From Tyto alba (lineage: Eukaryota > Chordata > Aves > Strigiformes > Tytonidae), in contig NW_024881313.1 of the NCBI RefSeq assembly GCF_018691265.1, positions 40,417,518 to 40,481,517 on the forward strand: 64,000 bases of DNA. The letters run 5' to 3'. Under the pieces are notes generated by a model. The model had not been told where the DNA came from. It worked only from the letters and a program-made list of their open reading frames with translations, and did not search any database. Position 1 is the first letter of the stretch; every line of letters starts with the position of its first letter. The translations under genes and the position numbers were made by a program. Below are positions 29,201-41,200 of this stretch, one piece after another.

Positions 29201-32200
29201 ATCCATGTGTTTTTACTGAAAGTAATCCCATCACTCTCCATTATTTATACCTGGGTGCTGGCTGTCCCTGGCTTAAAAATAAATATATCTCACCTCGCTT
29301 CCCAGTTCAGCCCCAGCCCTGGCTGGGTGAGAAGCCTCCTTTTGGGCTGGCCATGCTGGCACTGCCACCCTGCAGCCTGTCCCCCTGTCCCATCCAAGGT
29401 GGCCGTGCCAGAGCCCTCCTGCATCCCCATCCTCCGTCCAGCCCCACCAGCAGCACCTTCCCATTTCCAGCTCTCACCTCGCCCCGTAGGAAACCACTTC
29501 AAGGGCCGACTCTCCCGCAAAAATTAAACCAAACCAACCAAACAGAAGGGTAAAACAAAACAAAACAAAACAAAAAAATTAAAAAATAAAAGCCAGTTAG
29601 CTTCCTGAACCAGTTCACAGAGGGGTCAAATAACATGCCAGCACAGGCAGGACGCGGCCGCAGTAGGATCCACTCAAACTGGTGTAAAAGGTTGTTAAAC
29701 TCCAGCCTACAGCCCCAGTTTCACAGATGCATGAAAGCCGGCGCTTAAACAAAGGTCCGGCCATCCTCCTCCTCCTCCCCACCCCTCCTGTTTGCAAAGT
29801 CTCCCTGTGAACCAGATCCAGGAATCGAAGCAGAGAGAAACCAAGCGTTTCCTTTTTCCTGGTGGGTTAGTTTTAACCTGACTCAGATTGGTTTAACCTC
29901 ACCGAAGGGAGGGCAGAGAGAGCAGCAAAAGCAAGATCATTTTCTTCCCCGGTAGTGTTGGCTTACATGTGCACGGCAGCATCTTGGGAACTAGAGCCGA
30001 AGCAAAATACTTGTATTTATTTGGCTTCCTTGCATAAAAATCTGTCAAACGGTGCGTGGAGGAGACAGCTGTGACTGTCACCGTTCCCAGGGATTATGGC
30101 GAGGAGCGGTGAAGCAGCAGACGTGAATTTGAGTCTTGACTATAACCACCAACTCGGCGAACAAGGGAAACAAAGGGACCCACCTTCCTACACGAGCAGG
30201 CACAGCTCCTTGTTTCACAGCACTGCCACCACCGATGGACAGACAAAACACTATTCACCTGAAGGCTTTTATTTCCCACTTTTGTGTTTTGTACAGCATC
30301 GTTTTAAGTAATTATAAATTGGCATTCCTCTACACCCAAACGTTATTTCCCAGACTTTCCTAACCACATGGTCACAAAAGGTTTCCAGAGTTAAGGAAAA
30401 AAAAACAAAACAACATATTTCACACTGGCCACAAGACAAACAAAATGAGTGTTGAAGAATATATTGGTTTGGGGGTTTTACTATCAACAGCTTTCCCTGC
30501 AGATACCAACTGAGCAACACAACGCTGGAGCGTGTCTGGCCAAGGACCTCACCGCAGGCACCAAGAAAAACCCAAGAACTCCAGCAAATTAACGCCCCGG
30601 CCCCCCTGACCCCATCTTCCCCTCCACTCCAGGGATGCCCCAGAGCCCGCAGTACACCAACACAGCTCTGGAGAAGCCTCTGGTCTCCAAGTCAACAACG
30701 TTTGTGGGGTGGCATTGGAGAGAAGAGCCTTGAAGAACATTTCCCCAGGTTAGATGACCGACCGCCCGCTGCGCGCGTATTTGTGTGCCGCTGGTGGGGG
30801 GCACAATCATTTTGTCTGCAGGTTTCCACCTCCAGCCCCACTGCGATCGTTTATTACTCTCCTAATAAAGCCTGAAGAGAAATGAAGCCTTTGTAGCCCT
30901 AAGTGTGTGTGTTTTATTCTCGAAGTAATAACTTCACTACGCTCTGTTTCCACAGCAACTGTTTGCTCAGCCACTTGGTACTCTGCTTTCAGGAACGCGA
31001 AGCTACTTTGCTCCACCAAAATAAAAAACTAGCAGGAAAAAAAAAAAAAAAAAAAAAAAAAAATCAAGGAGATGCTTCGGTCGGAGTCCACCGGCGTTTG
31101 CGGATTGACTGAGTCTTGGGGACAGCCAGGACAAGAGGCAGAAAGGCTCCTCAGCCCCAGCGACGGCGGGCAAACAGGGCGCAGAGCTACGCTGCAAAGG
31201 AAACTGAGCAGCTCCGTGGCCTTCCTCCCCCTCCTACCAGCACGGCCAGGCGTGGAGGAGCAGGGAAGCGAGCTGGCTGCAAAGCGAAAGCAACGTTAAA
31301 CAAAAGGTTGGGCTGCGGCCAAAGCAGTTGTTTTTGTTTTGTTTTGTTTTGTGTTTTTTTTCCCAACGTGATGCAGGACACCAGCCACGAAAGCTTTAGT
31401 GCTGGCGCAGGGAGGCAAAGCGAAGGAGCGGGTGGGGAGATCCTTCCTCCTCGCACGAACGTCAGCCTAAAGGTCACACCAGCCTCAGAGGGAAGGCTCC
31501 TGCTTTTTCCGCTTCCTTCGAGGCTTTTTGGCCAAAAGAAAGGGAGAAACAGCTACGTGGTCGTTACGCTCATGAGGTTATTACATGAGGAAAGCTCGGT
31601 GCGGAGAACGGCACCTCCCTTGCTCGGGTGAGCCGCGCCGCTCCAGCGTCTCCCCCACGCTGATCTTCTCCACACCTTGTTTTTTGCTGACAGGCTCTGT
31701 TGGAAAATGAGCAGCATTCCCCTTTGAGCCCCCAGATATTCTGTTTTAAATAGAGCATCACCCAGGTTTTTTCCTGGGAAATTACCGACTAGTGGATCCT
31801 GTTATTTAGCTACAGCAATCAAACGCTGTCCCAGAAGAATTTAAACAGCAGCAAAGGCAACTGCAAAAAGGGGGGGGGGGGGGGGAAAAAAAGCCTGTAC
31901 GCCCAGAACACGCCTGCACAACAAGGTCTGTCTACAATTCTAAATGTTAAATACTACTTCCACAGTAAAAAACCTTTTTCCACACAACTGTTCCTCCCTA
32001 AATTACAGGAAAAGTACTCCACACCCACCTTACCAGAGGAGAAACCAGGGAGGGCTGAAAGGAAGGAGAAAGCAGAATCTGAATGCAGGAACTCGTATAT
32101 ATACACACACACTTATATGGACAATACTGAAAATACGTGCCTACAACAAGCATTTCCACAGAAGCCAACAGCACAACCATCTGCTTTACTCCCTTGGAAA

Positions 32201-35200
32201 TTCAAACACTACAGACAAAGGATGCTTATTAAGCCACTTTATACTTTGCCAGGCTGGTTCATGGCATTTCAAAGCAGAGATCTCGTTATTTGCTTTATTT
32301 CTTATTCTCTCATATTGTATTTTTACGCCCAGATCCAGCTAAAAATTTTTGAAGATCTCCCCTTAAGCTGATCGGACAGAGAACCTGAGCAAGCAGAAAC
32401 AAGGCATCCACTTTTTGCCTCTTTTCGGTGCCACCGACAACTTACCTTGGCACAAAATCCCCAGCAACCTGGATTTTTGCAGCACATAAAGGACGTAACC
32501 CCGGGCCAAACACCAGTTTCTCCCCCAGGTGCTCCTGTTGTTTACCTCTGTGCCTTGTTTCCCACGAAACGGTGGGAATAACCCGAAGCTGCCACATTTT
32601 AGGCACAAAGCCATCCGCATTCCAAGAGACACGGGAACGACAGCAAAATTAAAGGAAGAGCAGAGCAGCATGCCTTGTCACACGCGCTGCACAAGCCCAA
32701 ACAATCTGCGTTAGCTGCACGAAACGGGTGAAATCTGAATATTTACAGAATAGATTTTCTTATTTCTGCTTGTCCCTAGCTTTTGGCAAGCAACCTTCAG
32801 CCTTAGATGCTTCACACAGTCTTCACCACCAGCCTGCATTACACCTTCAAGGTGCTTTGCTGCCCTTCACTGCCTCCCACCACGCTGCTAAAGGTCATTT
32901 TGATTTTTGCTTATTAACAATCTTTTGCAGCTCTCCCAAATCCACTCAGGAATGCGTTTGCTGCTTAGCTCAGCTTTGGATCCCCATTTCTGCACCATAT
33001 TTGCAATTTAAGGAGTGCATCTGGAAGTATACATACACGCTACTTTTCCCTGTTGGCATTTGTATTTCAAATTACTTTCTTCCAGATGAAAATACATTAC
33101 CCTTGAAATGTTCGTGCTTTACACTAGACGATCTGAGGAGCGGGATGATTTGCATTTGCTGTATTTAGGGAACTAAGGGCATGAGGACAACAAATGTCAA
33201 GCTCTAGTTAAAAAAGAAAAAAAAAAAAGATGCCGTGAGTTGTCAAAGGAAATAGAACCAAATCTGAGTAAAAGAAAAGCTTTTAAAAGCTTCAAAAAAC
33301 AGAATCTGAGAGGGAATCAAACACTTACATGGGAGGAAAAGCTTCAAACTGGCTTTTAACTATATTGCTTTCGTTCAACAAACACCTTTTTGAATTTTAC
33401 CACAATTTACAGAGCCAAAGAGCTCAGGACCATGCTGATGTTCCCATCCCAGGAATAAACTGTCACGCATTTCCTTCAACGGGAAATGCCAAGTGAAATT
33501 CCTGCAGGAATTGTTGTAGGTTCAGGCCTGCTCTCCTATGGATTGGACTCCTGGGTACGTTCTCTGATGTTTAAGCATCATCATCAAGCTTAACATCTGA
33601 TGTTAAGCAGAAGCTCCAATTAAAAGGCTTTCCACAGTTAAACTTTACATCAAATCTCCCAAAGCGGTTCCCTGATAGCTGGTAACAGCTGAGCTCATGC
33701 TGAATGTTTCAGTAGGGTGGTAAAAAAAAAAAAAAAAAAGCCTCTTTCTATATCCAACCTCTTCTCCTGAAGCTCGTAGGGATCTCTTAGCTACAGAGTG
33801 CCCACCTCCATCCCTCTGGCATGAAAGCAGTCAACAGGACCAGGAGATTGTGGTCAGGAGAGACACAACCCCACCAGCCTTGCCTCCTTGGGATAACAGG
33901 GTTTCTCTGTTAAAAAATAAAAAGCTACCCGCGACAGGTAATTTAAATAAGCTAAAGAACAAGTAGCTATAGAGACAAGTTTATCCATTTGCAGGGGAAA
34001 TGAGATTTCCCCAACAGAGAGCTTACACACCGTCCGTATCTCCTGTCGCTACCACAACTCATCCCTCCGGCTCTGCGTTACCCTCTGGAGCTCCTGCTCA
34101 TTCGGCACGAGCGCGCTATCAGCGACGGATGAAAAGAGGCTTCGTGACAGTTATTATTTCCACGGCGCCCATTCAAAAGCGCCAGCAAAAAAGGCAACCC
34201 AGACAGCACAGCTGGGACTACTGAGCAGCAGATGAAAGCAGCCAATGTTTTAGCACTGTCTAGTTTGGGTTGAAAAGGAGCACTTAATCTTTTTTTTTTT
34301 TTTTATCGGTACAGATGAAAAGAGAAAAATTATGTAAAAACCCTCCGTCCATTACCATGGCGATGCAAAAGTCAGTCAAGATTAAGGAGCATCAGGAAAA
34401 CTAGATCTCAAACTTTCTGCTGGCTTCTCCTAGGAGAGTTAACCCTCCGTTTACAACGGGGTTTATGATATCACAGCGGTTTCACACTAAAAAAAAGAAG
34501 GAAAACAGCCGGCACGATCTTTGAAAAGATTTTGCCTCCAAGTGCCAACTTCTGCTGGGCTGCTCCGCCGGCGGTCTGACAAGGTGGCAACGGTGCCTGC
34601 TGGTGATGGCAAAAAGCAATAGGAAAAAGAGGGTCTAAATCGAGCTGGTTCTGCCTAAAAGCATCTGCTTGTCCTAGCCCTGGCCGAAGGAACGGCATCC
34701 CAAACACCCCGGGAGCGGCCCCGACGGCTCAGAAGCACGTGTGGTGGGTGAGGGATGGAGAGGTGCCAGCCACGGAGGAAAGAAAAGGATGTCAGGGCTC
34801 AAATGGGACTAACGTCGAGGACTTCTGGTCCTTCTCACACCCAAATCACACCCCAAGCTTCTCTCCCTTCCATCTAGTCAGCCCGATTTGCTTCACACCT
34901 CCCCAGGGGTCATCTGTTCCCCCTCTGCCACGGCTCGTTGCCGCTTCGAGAGTGCCGGCCCACCCTCGGTGAACTGCTGAGCCTCGGGCAGGGCACAGGA
35001 GTCCATCAAAGAGCTCAAACGGAACCGAAAAGGCTTGTTGCACGTGTCCTCCTAGCAAAGAGCTGCTCCCTCCGAGGAGTCCCAACTTACTGCCGCCCAA
35101 ACCCTCCCTGCGCGCGGTGGACTTCACTGCCCCCTTCATCTTTACAGGGGCCGCAAGTTGTATTTTAGAAACGAAGGAGGGAGGGGGGAGAGAAAAAAAA

Positions 35201-38200
35201 AAAAAAAAACAACACACACAAAAAAAAATCACCCTGAAACCCTAAAAACCAGTGGGGAGAGAGCAAAGGTGGATCCAAAGCTCCTCTCAACACTTTTAAC
35301 CGCACTCAGCCTATGACAGCCTGACCCAACACACCTTAAACCTCTCTGCTCGCGGTCTCACAAGTCTGAATTTGGGAAGTTTCCCCGGAACACCCTCCTC
35401 TCCCCTTGTCATCCAAATTAAGCCAGCAGCAACATGCCACAGCCCCGTCACGCCACCGGCAGCCATCAAGTATTTCCTTTCATTTCAACAGCAGCCACAC
35501 ACAAGATTATTTCAACAGCTGGATCAAAGGCGCAGACCCAGGTTAAAAGCAGCATCCGAAACAACAGTTCCTCTACTCAAATATCTGTTGCTAAAAATAA
35601 GTAGCTGTGGGAAAAGTACTTAGCTCCTTGCAAGTAAGATAACGTGTGTACTTCTTTACTTCTCTACCTCTTCGCTTCTCTGGTGCTATCCAGAGGAAAA
35701 GCCTATCAAACCCTTTACTAAATATACACACACACATTATTTAACTAAAATAAAATTCCTTCCTACGCCAAAAGCATTCGTGGATCACACACATGCTATT
35801 TGGGGATACCTGAACCAACTTAAGGACCTGTGACCCCCCCGCCCCCCCCCCCCCCCCTTTTTTTTACCAGCAGTTTTCTTTATCATGCACAGATCCCCAA
35901 ATCAGCTCAGCTTTCAGAGAGACCTCCGTATTTTTAAGAGGCAAGCTCCCATTTACAAAGTGCTTACGGACACGTGGCAGGACTTGCCTGCTGGAAGAAC
36001 TGACGTTTGACGTGGCGATTTAAACGGGGTTCGGAGGAAGGTAAACGTCGGTGCAGGCTGCACCCGAGCAAAGATTACGTCTCACTCCAAACCAGGCAGA
36101 TGATGTGAATGCATCAGGGAACCGGTTTCAAGGGCAACCTGCAGACAAGCATTTCATAAATACAAGTAACTACAGTTAATTATCAACTTGCTCAGCAGAA
36201 AGCTGAGGTTATGGAAATACAGCTTCTTGTGTATTAAAGGGAGGACTTGCAAAAAAATTCAAGTTTTCAGATAGGCAGGGTCAACAGCTCCCCTTAGACC
36301 GGCCAGCAGTGATCGACAGAGATTATCTCCTGACTTCTTATCTCGGACAAGGATTTGCTTTCTGCTCCAAACACCATTTTGGACTGAACCCTCCATTAAG
36401 CAAAGTTCCCCAAAAGCTTCAGCCCGATCCGCAGCACAACAATTTTATAGTCGAGGTGGTGCAAGTGTTTTCTGCTTTTCCTGGGAAGTGTCATGCCACC
36501 ACGCTCCTTTTTTAATCCAGAAAATTGCCAAGTGTTATTGAAATTCAGCCCATAAGGTCTCCATCCTGAAAATACACGTAGTTTTGCATATCTCACTGAG
36601 GGTCAAACTGCTCCAGCTTGCTCCAGCAAGTGCTCGCAGGACCTCGGTGCGTGCAAACACAGAGTCACCTCCAGCCAGGTAGTGTTAAACAGATTCAGGA
36701 GACCTTGCTCTCTCATTTTGCTTCAAAATTTATAGTTAGGTGATAGTCAGGAACAGTTAAACTAAAGGCACCGAATACAATTCTGCTAAGCTAAAGCTTA
36801 AATTGGACAAAAGTTTTTCTTCAGTTAAATAAAAAAAAAAAAAAAAAAGCCTTCCTGAGAAACGCAAACAGAATGTTTTAATCTGATTTTCAGCCATTAG
36901 GCAAGAAAAAAAAAAAAAAAAAATCAAAAGACACAACAGATAGAGTTTTACCACATGATACCGCAAGGATAAAGCCTCAGCGCTGCCATTAGCATCAGCA
37001 CTGAGCCTGCTACGGACCAGTTCAACACTCACACAGCTTTTACTGCCCGTGCTCAGTCATTTGAAAAATAAAAGCCAAAGAATCCCATTCTTCAGCCCTT
37101 AACCCCACAAACGCCTTCCTTTAGCAGAGGTCTGCAACACATGGTACAGTGTACTTAGGAAAAGGCTGTCCCCACTCTCCCCCACTGCAGGATCTCAGGC
37201 GCTGGAACCGTTTGCCACTTAAAACGGCCAAAAAAAAAAAAAAAAAAAAAGCCAACCTTAAACTTGAAAAGGCTGACGTCACCGCGTGACCTTTTGCAAG
37301 GCTCCCTGCAAAAACTTGGTGGGGTTTTCCTGTTAATTGAACGTGGCAGTGAAAACACGAGCTGAGCGCCGGTTATATAAACCACCAGCTTCAGAAAGGC
37401 TTTTTCGAAATGTCATAAGCTGGCAAAAAATGTGCACGGCCCCATTAAAGACTACAGTACTTCCCTGCGCGTTTCCTCTCCTCCGGCACAGCAGAAAGCT
37501 TATCTTCAAGGCTGCTCCTGCCACCTTCTCACTTAATTTCTCAATGGCTTCTAAATAACGGGATGCTGTGTTTTTTTTTTCAGATCCCCTTGCCTTCGTT
37601 TGAGATTTTTGAGGGGGGATATAAAACAGGGAGAGATGATCTTTCAGTTTGCAAGACTCACCGAAAGAGTAACAACGCTCGTACAAAGCAAAAAAGGGCT
37701 CTGCTACCCATCCTGGCTGAGCCTGCACGGATCAGACTTATCCCAAGGAAGTAAAAACGGTCTCAATTTAACAATAACCTGATGCTCAGAAGCACCAAGC
37801 GAAGCCTGAGCGGGTCAGACTAAAAGATGGGGTTCAGGCATTTCAGCTACACGTTGGCAATTCAAAGGTGAGCAGCCATGGCAGAGCAGGCTGTGCAGCA
37901 ACCCTCAGGGCTTGTAAGCTTAGTAAGAAACTGTTGCAACGTATTTTGATTTGATTTTTTTCTTTTTTTTTTTTTAGGGAGGGGAAAAAAAAAGAAAGAG
38001 AGAGAAAAGCTCGCAAACCAAGATTACGAGTTACACAATTCAAAACTACATTTTTTGCCACAACGGGAAGCAATATTCAACACGCCAACAAGTCAGAGTC
38101 CACAATTTGTCTGCTTGCTACTGAAAGACAATTTTATTTAAATCTAGGAGGGAAATGGCCTCTCTGATACTGTACCTGATCCTCGACATTGCAAACTCTG

Positions 38201-41200
38201 CTGATGCCAAGGCCTTACAGGGAGGCTGGGAATCCAACATCAGCTTGCATATTATTTTAAACATATTTGTATAAGCAAGTGGTGACTGGCAACTCTCAAG
38301 CATAAATTATGCCCAGAACTCAAACACACACACACCCCTTTTATCGAGTAAAAACCCCATTTGCTGGCGATCAATAAAAGGCAGCGCAACGGGGCGGGTA
38401 AGCACAAGATCACGCGTTGGTTTTGTGTGTCTGGGTATTACCTCACTTGTTTCCTCTGATTGGGGAAAGATGAACATCACCTTCCAGTGAAAACCGAGCA
38501 CGCGGTGCAATTTGCGGAGAAGTCCTGAACTAAAGGAGGCTCCTTGTTGGCTTTGAAGTTCCCTAAAAGGCCAGAAGCTCAGCAGAAAGCGCCACAGAGC
38601 ACCTTCTCTCCTGCAAACCCCAGCAGCAGCTTTTCACAGCAGGAGGTGAGGATCGGCCAGTCCCCTCTTCTTCTCTATCCCCCACACCCTCTGCCAGGGT
38701 TTAGGTTGTGGCAAGCGCCACAAAAGATTTGGGAAATACCTGTCTAGTTAGATGACAAGGTTTGCAGATGGGATCACTCACAAGGAAATCCCACAACGGC
38801 TGGCAGGAGGGTTGTAAAATCACACCTAACTGAGCAATGAGACAACAGGTGGAATTCAGAGATTGGTGTAAAGCAACAGACGTGGGGGGGAAAAAAATAA
38901 ATCCAGCTACGCATGCACAGAGAGTGGGCTCCTGGTGAGCTCCACTGCTTGGGGAAAGATCTCGGCTGAGAGTGATAGGACTGGAAAAAGTAGATGAGCT
39001 TCGACAGTTGAACACAGGCTCATGTGGCCAAAGTGAGAATACAGGGAAAAAAAAAAAAAAAAAGAAACAACACAACAGAAACCAAACAAAACAGGAAATC
39101 ATGTGGCAGTGCTGTAAGCCCACAAGTGCCCCACATCCTGAGCCAGGCACGAGGTCCCAGATCCCCTCACGGCAAAAGGGCATCGCAGCACTCGGGGAGG
39201 TACCGGGGAAAGTCAGTGAGGTGATTCAGGGAGATTTGTGTACAAAGACAGGCTTCACAGACCACAGCCTGACTCTGGGAGAGAGACCGAGCGCGCCATA
39301 AAATCAGAAACACAAACACGGAATGATGGTTTTGTGTTTCTCAGAAGGGCTGTGTGAGAGAGCACCCAAGGCAACTGTCACTGAAGGGCTTTAAAACCAA
39401 AGGGGTTAGCTTTATCAGTAAATGGTGGAACTGTCTCAGAAACCAGAAGTAAAAAAGGGTTTAGAAAGGCTTGGACAAACCCACCAGGTCAGGTCTACCA
39501 GGAGCCACCACGGACTACCGGACATTACCCTTGAAGGCGCAGTACGCTGGCACTGCGCACGAGATATTACTTGCCAAAAAGAAGTAAGAACAGCTTGAGC
39601 CTTCACAGGGACCAAGTCAGAAAATCTCACCCACAATTTAATAAAAAAAAAAAAAAAAACAGCAATAAAGCAGATGAGAACAACACCCTGGGTGCTGCAC
39701 CCTCCACGACCACTCCGTCTTGCTCCCTCTGAATTTGCCAGACAGGACAGAAAAGAAAGCTTTTCTTTTCAGCTGCTTTTCTTCTCAGTAAGGCTGGGTA
39801 CAGGACTGTATCGCACTTTCCCCTTTCAGAAAGCTCAGCTCTCCAATAATAACAAACATCTGAAGGCAAAAGACGCAGCAGAACGTGCTTGACCTGCCCA
39901 CTATAGACACGGGTCCCATTAATAACCCCAAGAAAAGGTCCCTCAGTCGAAAGACAGGACATCTTCCCACATTACTGGACCGTTCCAACCTCCATCAACA
40001 AATTCAGGATGATGCAGAAGAAGGGGAACAGAGCTAGCACCACCTTACTAGCCCAAAAAAGAGGGGAATTAAGCAACGCAGGACATGCCATGACACACCA
40101 GAGCACGGCCGCCTTCCTCAGCAGGTGCCTCTGAGATATTGACAAGTTTCTCAAACATCCTCCATCCTTCTTTCACGCCCCCCAAAACCAAATTTCTCTA
40201 TTTTAGTATTCTGAGCTCAGCATTTGAGAAGGCAACAGGGACAACCAGATAAACTAACTGGAGTTTTTGGGGTGAGGATTCAACCCATCAGGAAGCTTTT
40301 CAGGTAAGCTCCTTAAGAACCGACGCCGGGTATTTTGCTGCCGGCAGCACCTCGTGCGACACAAGACCTGCTGCACCATCTGCAGTGCACGCATCCAAGA
40401 AGAAAAATCCCAGTTTACGGACCCGCTTGGCCCTGGCTTTGGTCAGGCAACACAACCAGTTCCTCAGTATCCTCAAGGCTGCACTAAAGGCGCCCGAGTC
40501 TCGATGGAAGAGAAGTTTAAGGCTGAGAACAAGCCAGAGAAATGTAACGTGTTATTAATTAACCCCCCGGGGTGAATCTCCGTTTTCATTCTCACTACCA
40601 AACCCAGGTTGCAGCCTGGATTACAGATGTGATGCAAACACAGCGAACTGGGGAGATAACGTGGAAAAAAAATGAAGAGGCTTAATCTCACAAGGAGGGT
40701 GTTTAGCGAAGACCAGGGTCGGCACGGCAAAGGCAGAACAGAAAAGCAAGAGGAAACCCGAGGCCAGAGAGGCCACGGGGTCTTACAGAGCCAGCACAGA
40801 CCCCGCAGACAGGACCAAAGAGACCCCACACCGTCACCGGGGCATCACCCAAACCCTCTCCTCCTGCGCTTGCACCCCCACTTTTTCTTACATCCCTCTT
40901 ACCCCACAGTGGGGGACCCCCTCTGCCCCACTCCTCTCCGCTTTTCCTCTCCCACCCCACGGCCCCTTCACCGCTGCCTCCCCACACCCATCCCGCCCCC
41001 ATCAACCCCCCGTGCCCCATGACCTGAACCCCTCGATACGCCCAGCCCCAGACACCTCAGCCTTCCCCAAGCACCCCTGAACCCCCACCTCACCCTTATC
41101 GCCATCTCCTCACCCTCAGGCCCTCCCAGTCCCCCCCAAATCTCCCCCTTTACCCCCCCACTCTCTACCCCAAACCCCTCCCTACACCCAGGACCCCCGC

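Larger units (their letters stand above)
4600..39660. repeat. Scattered poly(A)/poly(T) homopolymer tracts
   Basis: More than fifteen tracts of about 15-30 A or T interrupt the CCDC12 introns. Most are A on the plus strand, so T/U in CCDC12 RNA sense. Examples are 4623-4643, 7509-7540, 8645-8668, 12067-12096, 14870-14903, 17198-17234, 31037-31064, 33722-33739, 36829-36848, 37230-37250 and 39643-39659. Opposite-sense runs lie at 9822-9847, 12300-12324 and 27918-27936. They do not sit at the ends of recognisable retrocopies. Confidence 0.8.
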
